The notes beneath the pieces were generated by a model. It was not told the DNA's origin. It made no database searches and worked only from the letters and a program-made list of their open reading frames with translations. A DNA stretch of 53,035 nt, from assembly GCA_009780065.1 (NCBI GenBank), contig WRAS01000008.1:1-53035 (forward strand). Reading direction: 5' to 3'. Positions 34,764 through 42,671 of this stretch are shown here, one piece after another. This DNA comes from Bacillota bacterium (GTDB lineage: Bacteria; Bacillota; Clostridia; Christensenellales; UBA1242). The translations under genes were made by a program, and so were the position numbers. The stretch's first letter is position 1. Each line of letters opens with the position of its first letter.

Positions 34764-36668
34764 TTATGAAAATGTTATGAGCGTTGGTGTGTCGCGGTTG
34801 ATTGTCGTGCCATCGCCTAATTGTCCATTACCATTTAAACCCCACGTCCAATATTCGCCAGTTGTTGTCATTATTACTGAATGTGAATAACCTGCTGAGA
34901 CACTAGCCCAGTTTGTTGCCACTCCAACTTGGGTTGGAACAAAAGTATTTCCAGTTGATGTGCTCAAACCTGTTCTGCCATTGACATTTGATCCCCAAGC
35001 CCAAAGCTCGCCTGCTGTTGTAATGGCTAATGAGTGGTCAGAACCTATCGAAACACTAGCCCAATTTGTTGCCACACCAACTTGGGTTGGGATAAGAGTA
35101 TTTCCAATACTATCAATGTTTAGTCCCCATGCCCAAAGTTCGCCAGTTGTTGTTAATCCAATTGAACGTGTATTACCAGCGGAAACACTAGCCCAGTTTG
35201 TTGCCGTGCCTACTCGTGTTGGAACAAATGTGTGTCCATTTGTAGTGCCTAACCCTGTTCTTCCAGAGCTATTAAATCCCCACGCCCAAAGTTCGCCTGT
35301 CGTTGTAATAGCGTGTGAATGCATAATTCCCGCCGAAACACTGGCCCAGTTTGTTGCCGTGCCTACTTGGGTTGGAACAAGTGTACTTCCTGCAATCGGA
35401 CCTAGCCCTGTTCGACCGTTGGCATTTAAGCCCCACGCCCAAAGTTCACCTGTTGTTGTGATAGCTAGCGAATGCCCAGAACCAGTAGACACACTAACCC
35501 AGTTTGTCGCCGTGCCTACTCTGGTCGGAACAAGAGTGTTCCCAGTTGTTGTCCCAAGCCCAGTACCACCAGCAGAATTTGACCCCCATGCCCAAAGTTC
35601 ACCTGTTGTTGTGATAGCTAACGAATGAGCGCTAGCAGAAACACTTGCCCAATTTGTTGCAGTTCCTACTCTAGTTGGTGTAAGGGTGTTTCCATCTGTT
35701 GTACCTAATCCTGTTTGACCACGATCATTCGATCCCCATGTCCAAAGTTCACCTGTTGTTGTAATTGCTAGTGAATGTGTGGAACCTGCTGAAACATAAA
35801 CAAATTCAACAGGTACAGGCATCAAAGGTATTGGTAATGCCCCTAGAAAAAATTCGCAAGCCATATTATGCAAATAAATAGGACTGGTTGGTGTGTTGTC
35901 GAAAACCCCGTTGGGGCTGAATTCTACTCTTCGTGTGAAACTGCGTGCTATTGTAACTTCTTCGAAATAATAAAGTGCTGAATTATCTCGTGGGGTTTGT
36001 AATACCACATAAATTTCTGCCGACGCGAACATCGCCGCACGGTAATATCCACTTTGTGCATTTGGACCGATTGTTACACCAAATGTACTGGTATTGCCTA
36101 CCCTAAGCGCTTCGCTTATGTTTGTTGTCCATTGATACTCTGCACCGATAGTTGCAGTAACAGAAAAGTTTTTGGTAAGCGAAAGACCAGCACTTGCACG
36201 TTTGATCGCTGGACCTGCTTGAACGGCCGTGCTAAGTGTACTAGATACACCGTATGTTATACTTGCACTTAAACTGGCTGACACAGAGTGCGTTGTTCCA
36301 GTTGTAATCTGTTGTTCATTTGTGGTTGTTTCTGACATACTGATTGTTACATTTCCACCAGGCGTAAAGGTGGGACTAAAAATCGTAGAAACATATGTGT
36401 GTTGCAAATTTCCGATTTCTAGAAGAAAAAAATTGTAAGTACCATCCGTAAAATAGTCGATAATTGGTGGCAAATCTATATCGCGATAAGTGTCATTATC
36501 TTCATCAAAAACACTAACTGTTTGTATTGCTGTGGCAGTTGGCAAGGCACGGATTATTGGAAACAGTTCTGGGTTGTCATCGTCCCGCATCACAAAGAAT
36601 ACAATCAGGGGTGCGGCGACTGCTATGGCGGTCAGCACTGCTATTGATGCTATTGTGAATTTTTTCAT
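34764..36668 (-). CDS. RCC1-repeat surface protein with N-terminal anchor
   Basis: 634 aa. N-terminal membrane segment (residues 5-27) and acidic linker (MRDDDNPE). Residues about 40-285 form a beta-rich, Thr/Ser-rich domain (TTGTTHSVSASLSASITYGV) reminiscent of aerolysin-like or ETX/MTX2 pore-forming folds, though I cannot prove it. Residues about 290-634 are seven RCC1-type repeats (HSLAITTTGELWAWGSNxxGxTGLG ... PTxVGTATNWASVSAG), a beta-propeller. RCC1 repeats on bacterial surface proteins are generally of unknown function. Promoter TTGCAA-17-TATAGT (36698-36726) and RBS GGAGG. Confidence 0.85.
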   Translation of the reverse strand: MKKFTIASIAVLTAIAVAAPLIVFFVMRDDDNPELFPIIRALPTATAIQTVSVFDEDNDTYRDIDLPPIIDYFTDGTYNFFLLEIGNLQHTYVSTIFSPTFTPGGNVTISMSETTTNEQQITTGTTHSVSASLSASITYGVSSTLSTAVQAGPAIKRASAGLSLTKNFSVTATIGAEYQWTTNISEALRVGNTSTFGVTIGPNAQSGYYRAAMFASAEIYVVLQTPRDNSALYYFEEVTIARSFTRRVEFSPNGVFDNTPTSPIYLHNMACEFFLGALPIPLMPVPVEFVYVSAGSTHSLAITTTGELWTWGSNDRGQTGLGTTDGNTLTPTRVGTATNWASVSASAHSLAITTTGELWAWGSNSAGGTGLGTTTGNTLVPTRVGTATNWVSVSTGSGHSLAITTTGELWAWGLNANGRTGLGPIAGSTLVPTQVGTATNWASVSAGIMHSHAITTTGELWAWGFNSSGRTGLGTTNGHTFVPTRVGTATNWASVSAGNTRSIGLTTTGELWAWGLNIDSIGNTLIPTQVGVATNWASVSIGSDHSLAITTAGELWAWGSNVNGRTGLSTSTGNTFVPTQVGVATNWASVSAGYSHSVIMTTTGEYWTWGLNGNGQLGDGTTINRDTPTLITFS

Positions 36669-36697
36669 TCATTCCTCCGAAAAATAATCTACAACAT

Positions 36698-36726
36698 ACT
36701 ATATTACAAAAAATTTATTTTTGCAA
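36698..36726 (-). promoter_or_regulatory. Promoter of the RCC1-repeat gene
   Basis: TTGCAA (36721-36726), 17 bp, TATAGT (36698-36703) on the minus strand; CGGAGGA RBS follows before ATG 36668. Confidence 0.6.
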
Positions 36727-36737
36727 CTATTTTCCCC

Positions 36738-37727
36738 TTAGTTTCGCTTTAAATGCGCATATGCAAGTTGGGTTGCCACCCTGCCGCGGGGGGTTTTTTG
36801 GATGTAGCCGAGTTGGAGGAGATATGGCTCGACGATGTCTTCGATTGTGACACTGTCTTCGCCTGTGGAGGCGGCAAGGGTTTCGATGCCGACGGGTCCA
36901 CCCTCGAACTTGTCGATAATTGCCTCCAAGATTAAATTGTCTGTGTAATCCAGACCAAGGTCATCGATTTGCAGCATCTTGAATGCTTTTGCGCAAATAT
37001 CTTTGTCTATTGTGCATTTGCCGTCAACTTGACAAACGTCACGCACACGTTTAAGCAAACGGTTTGCAATTCGCGGTGTTCCGCGCGAACGTTTTGCAAG
37101 TTCTGTATCCGCACCAGGTGCGATTTTGATATCCATTATTTTGGAACTGCGTGATTGAATTTGTTTGATTTCATTTTCGGTATACATTTCCAAGCGATTC
37201 ACGATTCCAAATCGATCACGCAGTGGTCCGGTCAAACGCCCCGCACGGGTGGTTGCACCAATCAAAGTAAACGGCTGCAAAGTTAACCTCATTGTGCGGG
37301 CACTGGGACCCTTGCCCAGAACCATATCCAGTGCAAAGTCTTCCATTGCGGTGTACAGGATTTCTTCGCACGGGCGACTGAGGCGATGAATTTCATCAAT
37401 AAACAGGACGTCATGCTTTGATAGGTTTGTTAATATCGCGGCAAGGTCAGCGGCGTTTTCAATTGCAGGTCCGCTGGTGGTGCGTATGTTCACACCCATT
37501 TCGTTGGCGATAATATTTGCAAGCGTGGTTTTTCCAAGACCAGGAGGGCCATATAGCAAGATGTGGTCAAGGGATTCACCGCGGGTTTTGGCGGCCTTTA
37601 TAAAGACTTCAAGCGATTGTTTGATTCTCTCCTGTCCTACGTATTCCGTTAAATTTTTTGGACGCAATTTGTTTTCATTTTCAAAGTCAAGCAGGGTTTT
37701 GTCGTTGTTATAAAATCTATTCTCCAT
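36738..37727 (-). CDS. ruvB: Holliday junction helicase RuvB
   Basis: 329 aa, normal length. AAA+ motor for branch migration. Walker [10 protein letters not shown] (about residues 59-67), Walker [10 protein letters not shown], sensor I GATTRAG, arginine-finger region LRDRFGI and the winged-helix C-terminus ([14 protein letters not shown]) are present. The ATG overlaps the ruvA stop by one base, so translation is coupled. Confidence 0.98.
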   Translation of the reverse strand: MENRFYNNDKTLLDFENENKLRPKNLTEYVGQERIKQSLEVFIKAAKTRGESLDHILLYGPPGLGKTTLANIIANEMGVNIRTTSGPAIENAADLAAILTNLSKHDVLFIDEIHRLSRPCEEILYTAMEDFALDMVLGKGPSARTMRLTLQPFTLIGATTRAGRLTGPLRDRFGIVNRLEMYTENEIKQIQSRSSKIMDIKIAPGADTELAKRSRGTPRIANRLLKRVRDVCQVDGKCTIDKDICAKAFKMLQIDDLGLDYTDNLILEAIIDKFEGGPVGIETLAASTGEDSVTIEDIVEPYLLQLGYIQKTPRGRVATQLAYAHLKRN

Positions 37728-38314
37728 TATTTCCCACCTCGCTTACTTAGAATTTGTCGTATAATTTCTTCCGCCGCCAAATCTGTTGTGTCGATTTCTT
37801 TGATGGATTCAATGGCTTGGACACGAGAAAGTCCCAAAGCGCATAGTCCGAATATTGCGTCTTCCATTGCGCTGGTGACAACGTTACCAGTTGTTGAGAT
37901 GTCAGAGACCTTGAATGATTTTAGAATTTTTGTTCGCAGTTCAACGATTATTTTGTCTGCGGTTTTTTGGCTGATGCCCTTTACGCCTGTTAGTGCGAGC
38001 GAGTTTGCGCCTGCGATGCAACTGACGACCTTGTTCACGCCAAGCGATAGTAATGATAATGCTGTTTTTGAACCAACACCGCTGGCGGATAATAATACCC
38101 GAAAAAGCTCGCGTTCTTGTTTAGTAGTAAATCCATATAGGGTATGTGATGTTTCTTTGATGTCAAAATAAACGTAAATCTTTGCAAGGTCGCCAATAGC
38201 CAATGAATCCAATAATGGCGGACTGGCAATTATTGCATAACCAACAACACCGGTTTCCAGTGTCACCGCTCCGTCTTCGATCGTGGCAACAGTGCCTTTT
38301 ATATAATCGTACAT
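37727..38314 (-). CDS. ruvA: Holliday junction binding protein RuvA
   Basis: 195 aa. OB-fold N-terminus ([20 protein letters not shown]), helix-hairpin-helix pair ([17 protein letters not shown] and [19 protein letters not shown]) and the small C-terminal RuvB-binding domain. Forms the tetramer that holds the junction for RuvB. ruvC is not in the window. A possible promoter (TTGCGC, 17 bp, TAACAT) overlaps the groEL stop region. Confidence 0.97.
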   Translation of the reverse strand: MYDYIKGTVATIEDGAVTLETGVVGYAIIASPPLLDSLAIGDLAKIYVYFDIKETSHTLYGFTTKQERELFRVLLSASGVGSKTALSLLSLGVNKVVSCIAGANSLALTGVKGISQKTADKIIVELRTKILKSFKVSDISTTGNVVTSAMEDAIFGLCALGLSRVQAIESIKEIDTTDLAAEEIIRQILSKRGGK

Positions 38315-38337
38315 ACACTATGTTAACATTGTTTGAG

Positions 38338-39843
38338 TCATTGCGCAATCATTCCTTGGGTAGTAAGCAACGTCCCTGCAACGGAGACCGCATTTTGAAT
38401 AACGTTAGTAACCACGTCAGCAGGATCAATAATATTAGATTCAATCATGTTACAAAAATCTTTTTTGCGTGCATCAAAACCCAAATTTTTATTATTGCTT
38501 TCGCGGATTTTTTGAATTACATTTTCCCAATCAACGTGAGAGTTTTTGCAAATTTGTTCAATGATTGATTCCAATGCGGATGCCAAAATCGGACAAGAAT
38601 CGTGCACAGCATCTGCCGCACGTAAATAGGTAATTCCACCGCCTGGAACGATACCACCCTCCAACGCAGCACGTGTTGCATGGATTGCGTCATCCAAACG
38701 TAATTTTGATTCGGTCCGTTCAACCGGTGTTGTTCCACCCACAGAAATAATTGCAATACCGCCCGTTAGTTTTGCGAGACGATTTTTAAGCGCAGTTTTG
38801 TTGAATTCGTCCGTGGTATCGTTTATTTGGGCGTGGATAGTTTCAATACGCTGTTGCAATCTTTCGCTGGCACCTGCGATTATTTTTGTTGTGTTCATAC
38901 CCGCAATTATTCTTTCACAATAGCCTAAATTGTCAAGATCGATATCATCTATTTTATTATGCGAAAATGCCATTGCGTTTGTCATTGCGGCGATATCGTT
39001 CATGATTGCATCCCGACGCTCGCCTAGTTCATGAATTTTCAATGCTATTACATCTAGACCTACCTTAACACGATTAAGAACCAGTGCAGCAGTGACCTCG
39101 CTAGAAAAATCAGGTGCTATTATTACCAACGGAAATTTTTCTCGCATAGCAATTTCCAGCGTAGGTAATATATCGTTAACACTCTTTATGGGATTTGTTG
39201 TGACCAAAATCCGTGCGTTTTCGTAGGTTGACTCTAAGCGCGCCGTATCATTACACATGTATGACGTTGCGAGACCCATATTAACCTCGCAGCCTTCGGT
39301 AAATATTATCGTAGATTCGTGTGTTTCATTTTCCGTTATTGTTACCACGCCGTCACGACCGACATTAGCAAAAGCAGTTGCAACCATATTGGCTAGGTTT
39401 TTGTTTTGGCAACTGTTGAATGCTATTGATTCCAATTCATCACGTGTTGTAATTTTTTTTGCCATGTCTGTGATCACTTTGATTGCTTTTTGTTTGGCAA
39501 TATTAAGTTCGTCTTTTAGGGCAATTGGGTTTTTGTGATCTATACCCTTCTCGATAATTGCAGATGCGAGGATGATGGAACTGGTTGTCCCATCTCCCAC
39601 TGTTTTGTTGGTTTGGTGGCTGGCTTGTAAGATTGTGCGCGCCACCATATTTTCAAATGGATCATCCAACACGACATTGCGCGCAATTGTTACACCATCA
39701 TTGGTGACAAGAGGTGTCACGCCATTCATTACTATAACGTTGTTTCCACATGGGCCAAGGGTTAGTGCAACAATATCATGAAGTTTTTTTGCGCCAGATA
39801 ATATCTTTTTCTTTGTCGATGCATTTGTTATTATTTTTTCCAT
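38338..39843 (-). CDS. groL: Divergent GroEL chaperonin
   Basis: 501 aa, about 40 shorter than typical GroEL; the GGM-rich tail is missing. ATPase residues mostly stay: GDGTT (83-87), TNDGV (Asp49), RLDDAIHATRAALEGG with the catalytic Asp, VPGGG. The nucleotide loop LGPKG reads LGPCG (Cys32), a rare change. The sequence departs from consensus elsewhere (KIITNAST start, apical-domain changes), so this may be a secondary chaperonin or the sole but fast-evolving one. It overlaps the groES stop (TAATG) and is translationally coupled. Confidence 0.9.
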   Translation of the reverse strand: MEKIITNASTKKKILSGAKKLHDIVALTLGPCGNNVIVMNGVTPLVTNDGVTIARNVVLDDPFENMVARTILQASHQTNKTVGDGTTSSIILASAIIEKGIDHKNPIALKDELNIAKQKAIKVITDMAKKITTRDELESIAFNSCQNKNLANMVATAFANVGRDGVVTITENETHESTIIFTEGCEVNMGLATSYMCNDTARLESTYENARILVTTNPIKSVNDILPTLEIAMREKFPLVIIAPDFSSEVTAALVLNRVKVGLDVIALKIHELGERRDAIMNDIAAMTNAMAFSHNKIDDIDLDNLGYCERIIAGMNTTKIIAGASERLQQRIETIHAQINDTTDEFNKTALKNRLAKLTGGIAIISVGGTTPVERTESKLRLDDAIHATRAALEGGIVPGGGITYLRAADAVHDSCPILASALESIIEQICKNSHVDWENVIQKIRESNNKNLGFDARKKDFCNMIESNIIDPADVVTNVIQNAVSVAGTLLTTQGMIAQ

Positions 39844-40103
39844 TACCCCTCCACTGTTGCCATAATGTCAATTTCTTTGGCAAGAAACAATTTATCCTTG
39901 GAAACAGGCATTTGTGAAATTGTAAAACGGGAGATAATTATCTTGTCCCATCTTTTTATTGTGGTACATCCCTTTCCAACCGCCATAACATCAAAAATTT
40001 GGATTTTGTCGGTATCTGATTTTGGGATGTATATTCCGTTTTGTTGTGATTCATTTTTAACGGGTGCCAACAGCACTCTGTCAAATAGTGGTGTGATTTT
40101 CAC
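39843..40103 (-). CDS. groS: Divergent GroES co-chaperonin
   Basis: 86 aa, GTG start with GGGAGG upstream. Opens MKITPLFDRVLLAPVK, matching the GroES beta-barrel; the mobile loop that normally ends in G-G-I-V/L-L reads SQQNGIYIP, and the end lacks the usual ILA motif. Forms an operon with groEL. No CIRCE operator (TTAGCACTC ... GAGTGCTAA) is visible upstream; instead a palindrome TGTTACAGTAACA lies at 40124-40136. Confidence 0.85.
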   Translation of the reverse strand: MKITPLFDRVLLAPVKNESQQNGIYIPKSDTDKIQIFDVMAVGKGCTTIKRWDKIIISRFTISQMPVSKDKLFLAKEIDIMATVEG

Positions 40104-40123
40104 TTTGTGAACCTCCCTTTATG

Positions 40124-40136
40124 TGTTACAGTAACA
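40124..40136. promoter_or_regulatory. Palindromic candidate operator between groES and the deaminase gene
   Basis: TGTTACAGTAACA, arms of six bases around one base, in the shared divergent promoter region. It might regulate groESL in place of CIRCE. Confidence 0.4.
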
Positions 40137-40187
40137 TACAAAAAACATATTCAGAACAAAGGTATGACAATTATTATGGAGGCGGTT

Positions 40188-40646
40188 ATGTATACACTTG
40201 AACCAAAAGATTTTGATTTTTTAAAACGAGCCAAAGAAGTTGCAACAGAATCCGGATGTATCCATTCTGGTACACGCTTTGGGGCAATTGCAGTAAAAGA
40301 TGGAAAAGTACTTAGCGAGGGTTTTAATGGTGCGGTTGGAAAAATCCCACTGTGCACCCGTGTGGGAAAATGTATACGCCAAGAAATGAAAATTGCACCA
40401 GGCGAGAAACGTGAATTTGCAAATTGTATCTGCGCCGAGCAACGTGTAATTTGCAATGCAGCACGTAGTGGAACCGCGTTAGAGGGGGCGACATTGTATG
40501 TAACCGGTCTACCTTGTGCTTTTTGCATAAGATTACTGATTGCAGCAGGTTTTGTCCGCGTGATTTATGAAAAGGATTATCCGAGCCCGATGAGTCACGA
40601 GTTGGCGGAGTTGGGTGGGTTGGAGTTGGTGAAGGTTGAATTTTAA
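40188..40646 (+). CDS. dCMP/cytidine deaminase-family protein
   Basis: 152 aa from ATG 40188, which has GGAGG five bases upstream; the longer frame from 40107 has no support. Zinc-dependent deaminase fold: FGAIAVKDGKVLSEGFNG, then CICAEQRVICNAARSG and GLPCAFCIRLLIAAG. The PCxxC pair and Glu are intact, but the first zinc ligand is Cys (CAE) where dCMP deaminases have His (HAE); CAE is typical of tetrameric cytidine deaminases. Overall layout still resembles ComEB/dCMP deaminase. Substrate therefore uncertain (dCMP, cytidine or a base). Confidence 0.82.
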   Translation: MYTLEPKDFDFLKRAKEVATESGCIHSGTRFGAIAVKDGKVLSEGFNGAVGKIPLCTRVGKCIRQEMKIAPGEKREFANCICAEQRVICNAARSGTALEGATLYVTGLPCAFCIRLLIAAGFVRVIYEKDYPSPMSHELAELGGLELVKVEF

Positions 40647-40728
40647 TATTTTGAAAACAGTATTTACTTTATAAAAATTTTTGCTTTTGAGTGGCAAAAA
40701 ATATATACTTGTTTTTTTGTAACTTCCT

Positions 40729-40903
40729 GTTCTTTTTGCATGGCAAAAAGAACCAAAAACCATTGGGGTGTTGCGAAGACCCAGGAATTAACCCACGAAG
40801 TGGGTAATTCCTAATTTATATTTTACATTAGTGTCCAAGAAACCATCACAGATGGTTTCTTATTCCCCCCAAACCCCCACAAACGCTTTATTGTAAAGAT
40901 TTG
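40729..40903. repeat. Dispersed hairpin-rich intergenic repeat, copy 1
   Basis: Starts with an 11-bp perfect hairpin (GTTCTTTTTGC-atg-GCAAAAAGAAC, 40729-40753), then TTGCGAAGACCCAGG, a 12-bp hairpin (GGAATTAACCCAC ... GTGGGTAATTCC), and an 11-bp hairpin (AAGAAACCATC-aca-GATGGTTTCTT), ending near TTGTAAAGAT. Shares long stretches with copy 2 (43361-43570) and the first hairpin with copy 3 (45238). It fills most of the 310-bp gap after the deaminase gene. Confidence 0.8.
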
Positions 40904-40956
40904 GGGAGATTAAGGTTCTTGCAAATTATGGAATTATCTGGGATAATTCTTTTGAC

Positions 40957-41406
40957 ATGAATAAAAAAGCGATTAAGATTATTGTGGATTGTGCGATGTT
41001 GGTGACGATTATTGTTACGCTTTTTACCATGCGTGGAAATATGATTGTGCATACGGTGTTTGGTGGATTATTTGTGTTATTTATGGCGATTCATATTTGG
41101 CAGACACGTAAGTGGATGTTAGGTATTTGCAAAAAATTTAAAAAGGTAAAACCAAAAATGAGGAGGCATTTCATTGTGAATGTGGCATTAAAAACAATGT
41201 GGGTGATTTGCATAATAACGGGAGTATTAGCAGGTGTTCATACATTAACAGGTATCGAATGGTTGTTTTTCGTAAGACGACTACATGGAGTTACCGGTGT
41301 AATTGCATGTGTGTTAACAATTGCGCATGTTGTCCAACACCGCCAGCGATTGATGAGTTTGTTGAAGAGGAAGAAGAGGGTTTCTGTTGAACCAACCGTA
41401 GTATAA
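40957..41406 (+). CDS. DUF4405-like small membrane protein
   Basis: 149 aa with four membrane segments. His residues sit in or near the membrane (IVHTVFGG, MAIHIWQ, RRLHGVTG, IAHVVQHRQ), as in the DUF4405/cytochrome b-like family where they may bind haem. The start is ATG 40957; GATAAT nine bases upstream with TTGCAA 17 bp further suggests a near-leaderless transcript. Electron-transfer role is inferred. The leader-peptide promoter of the next gene begins 12 bp after its stop. Confidence 0.7.
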   Translation: MNKKAIKIIVDCAMLVTIIVTLFTMRGNMIVHTVFGGLFVLFMAIHIWQTRKWMLGICKKFKKVKPKMRRHFIVNVALKTMWVICIITGVLAGVHTLTGIEWLFFVRRLHGVTGVIACVLTIAHVVQHRQRLMSLLKRKKRVSVEPTVV

Positions 41407-41417
41407 GAAAAAAATTG

Positions 41418-41447
41418 TTGACAGCACAGTTTATTTTGTGTTAGCAT
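41418..41447 (+). promoter_or_regulatory. Promoter of the aromatic leader/orphan-gene transcript
   Basis: TTGACA (41418-41423) with TAGCAT (41442-41447) 18 bp downstream. The transcription start should lie about 4 nt before the leader ATG. Confidence 0.65.
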
Positions 41448-41457
41448 ACAAGTTATT

Positions 41458-41520
41458 ATGAACATCGCATTAAACTTTTGGGGATATTATTTTTTCCAAC
41501 ACCTGGATTACCATGTGTAG
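41458..41520 (+). CDS. Aromatic-rich leader peptide (attenuator)
   Basis: 20 codons then TAG. Codons 7-13 read F-W-G-Y-Y-F-F (41476-41496), and a further Tyr follows, so eight of 20 residues (with His) are aromatic. No SD; start near the transcription start. The segment TGGATTACC (41504-41512) inside codons 16-18 is complementary over 9 nt (one G-U) to GGTAGTCCA (41563-41571), the 5' arm and loop of the terminator. Ribosome stalling at the aromatic codons would free this segment and prevent termination; reading through to the stop would mask it and allow termination. Confidence 0.65.
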   Translation: MNIALNFWGYYFFQHLDYHV

Positions 41521-41556
41521 TTTTTTGCGGAAAAAATTAATTTAAAGCAAACAACG

Positions 41557-41591
41557 AATCTCGGTAGTCCATGGCTACCGAGATTTTTTTA
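41557..41591 (+). terminator. Attenuator terminator before the 307-aa gene
   Basis: Perfect 11-bp stem (AATCTCGGTAG with CTACCGAGATT), 7-nt loop, seven T. It lies between the leader peptide and ATG 41638, so it must be overcome for expression. Confidence 0.88.
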
Positions 41592-41637
41592 TGTTGATGT
41601 TCATAACAAATAAAATATATTTAAAAGAGAAACAAAA

Positions 41638-42561
41638 ATGGACGAGAAATTGAAATCACAAATTATGCAATCACACGCGCATGCACGGCCTGTTACATGG
41701 TTTGGTACAGGGCTTTCACAATTTGATGAGGGCGGAAAGCCGCAAGCAAGTCGTGGATATGGTCTTGGCACGTTGAGTATGTTATTTAAGTCTGCGCAAC
41801 TTAGTGACAAGGTCACCCACATAATCGGTGATTGTGCGGACGGTTACGGAATACCTGAGGCAGACCGCGATCGTCTTGTTAGCGATCGATTGCGTATTGA
41901 TGAGATTATTGCAAAGCGCTTGGGAGATTTGAAAACGGTTGATGGGCGTACGATAAGTTTGAGTACTTTGGTTGCGAGTGATCTTGACAAGCAATTTGAA
42001 GCCGAGGCGGTTAGACAGTTGGTTACGGAGACGCTTTGCAAATTTGATGGTGTTCCGAATTTTGCAAAACGAAAGTTATACGTTGGCAGGCAATGTCAAT
42101 GGGAGACACAATTGTACATGAATGGTGGGAGTACAAAAGTCGGGTGGGAGTTACCCAACAAAGCCGAGTTTTACCGCAACGCACCGTTAGAGCATTTGGT
42201 TCAAAGCGAATTTTGGAACGAGGTTACATTTTTCAGGGTTTTGGAAGATGTTATGAGGCAAATTGATCCAAACTTTGATGTGAAGTTGGTAAACGTTGCG
42301 GGTGAACCAGATATGAAAACAGGCAAGATAAAATCACCATATTCCTCGTTGCCTAGTCATGTATCACCACTTATGATGGAGCCATTTGACAAATTTATGG
42401 AAGAGCATTGCGATGTTGGAGATTCGGAAAGACGGCGTGTATTTAGAAAATTTTATGATAAACAAGTTGTGGGTAATTTTGAAACAGTGTATGGCGAATT
42501 AGGTGGAAAAAATACGTCTGAGAAAATGCGCGAGATTCAAGGGATTTCGTTAGGGATTTAG
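41638..42561 (+). CDS. Orphan protein under aromatic attenuation; possibly cyclodipeptide-synthase-like
   Basis: 307 aa, soluble. Not firmly recognised. Weak points recall tRNA-dependent cyclodipeptide synthases: an N-terminal GTGLSQF where these have G-x-S; LSMLFKSAQLSDKVTHIIGDCADGY, like their helix, strand, then D-x-x-x-x-Y; a basic helix after it (DRLVSDRLRIDEIIAKRL), as in the tRNA-binding helix; and SEFWNEVTFFRVL, like the Y-x-L-x-E-x-x-x-F motif. The match is by eye and could be chance. Control by a leader rich in Phe, Trp and Tyr would suit an enzyme that consumes aromatic aminoacyl-tRNA. RBS AAAGAGA. A racemase gene follows after 110 bp. Confidence 0.7.
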   Translation: MDEKLKSQIMQSHAHARPVTWFGTGLSQFDEGGKPQASRGYGLGTLSMLFKSAQLSDKVTHIIGDCADGYGIPEADRDRLVSDRLRIDEIIAKRLGDLKTVDGRTISLSTLVASDLDKQFEAEAVRQLVTETLCKFDGVPNFAKRKLYVGRQCQWETQLYMNGGSTKVGWELPNKAEFYRNAPLEHLVQSEFWNEVTFFRVLEDVMRQIDPNFDVKLVNVAGEPDMKTGKIKSPYSSLPSHVSPLMMEPFDKFMEEHCDVGDSERRRVFRKFYDKQVVGNFETVYGELGGKNTSEKMREIQGISLGI

Positions 42562-42637
42562 AAAATAAACCTTGAAAGAAAATCAGAGTAATTCTTTCAC
42601 AAAAGGTTATGACCGAACAACGCGAAGCGTATCGGGT

Positions 42638-42655
42638 GCAGGGGTCACCCCCTGC
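42638..42655 (+). promoter_or_regulatory. Hairpin just upstream of the racemase RBS
   Basis: GCAGGGG-tcac-CCCCTGC, a perfect 7-bp GC-rich stem ending two bases before the RBS AAGGAG. No T-run follows, so it is not a terminator; it might modulate translation or stabilise the mRNA end. Confidence 0.5.
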
Positions 42656-42671
42656 AAAGGAGAAAAATATT

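Noticed and set aside
34790-35810. CRISPR-like regularly spaced repeats
   Set aside because: The periodic DNA is coding (RCC1 propeller repeats of about 50 codons), without short identical repeats and unique spacers.
40104-40187. CIRCE element upstream of groES
   Set aside because: No TTAGCACTC-N9-GAGTGCTAA; only the 13-bp palindrome TGTTACAGTAACA is present.
42609-42671. Upstream start of the racemase at 42609
   Set aside because: Would add 21 residues that lie over the GC-rich hairpin, no RBS; ATG 42672 has AAGGAG and starts directly with the family's KKLGVIGG.
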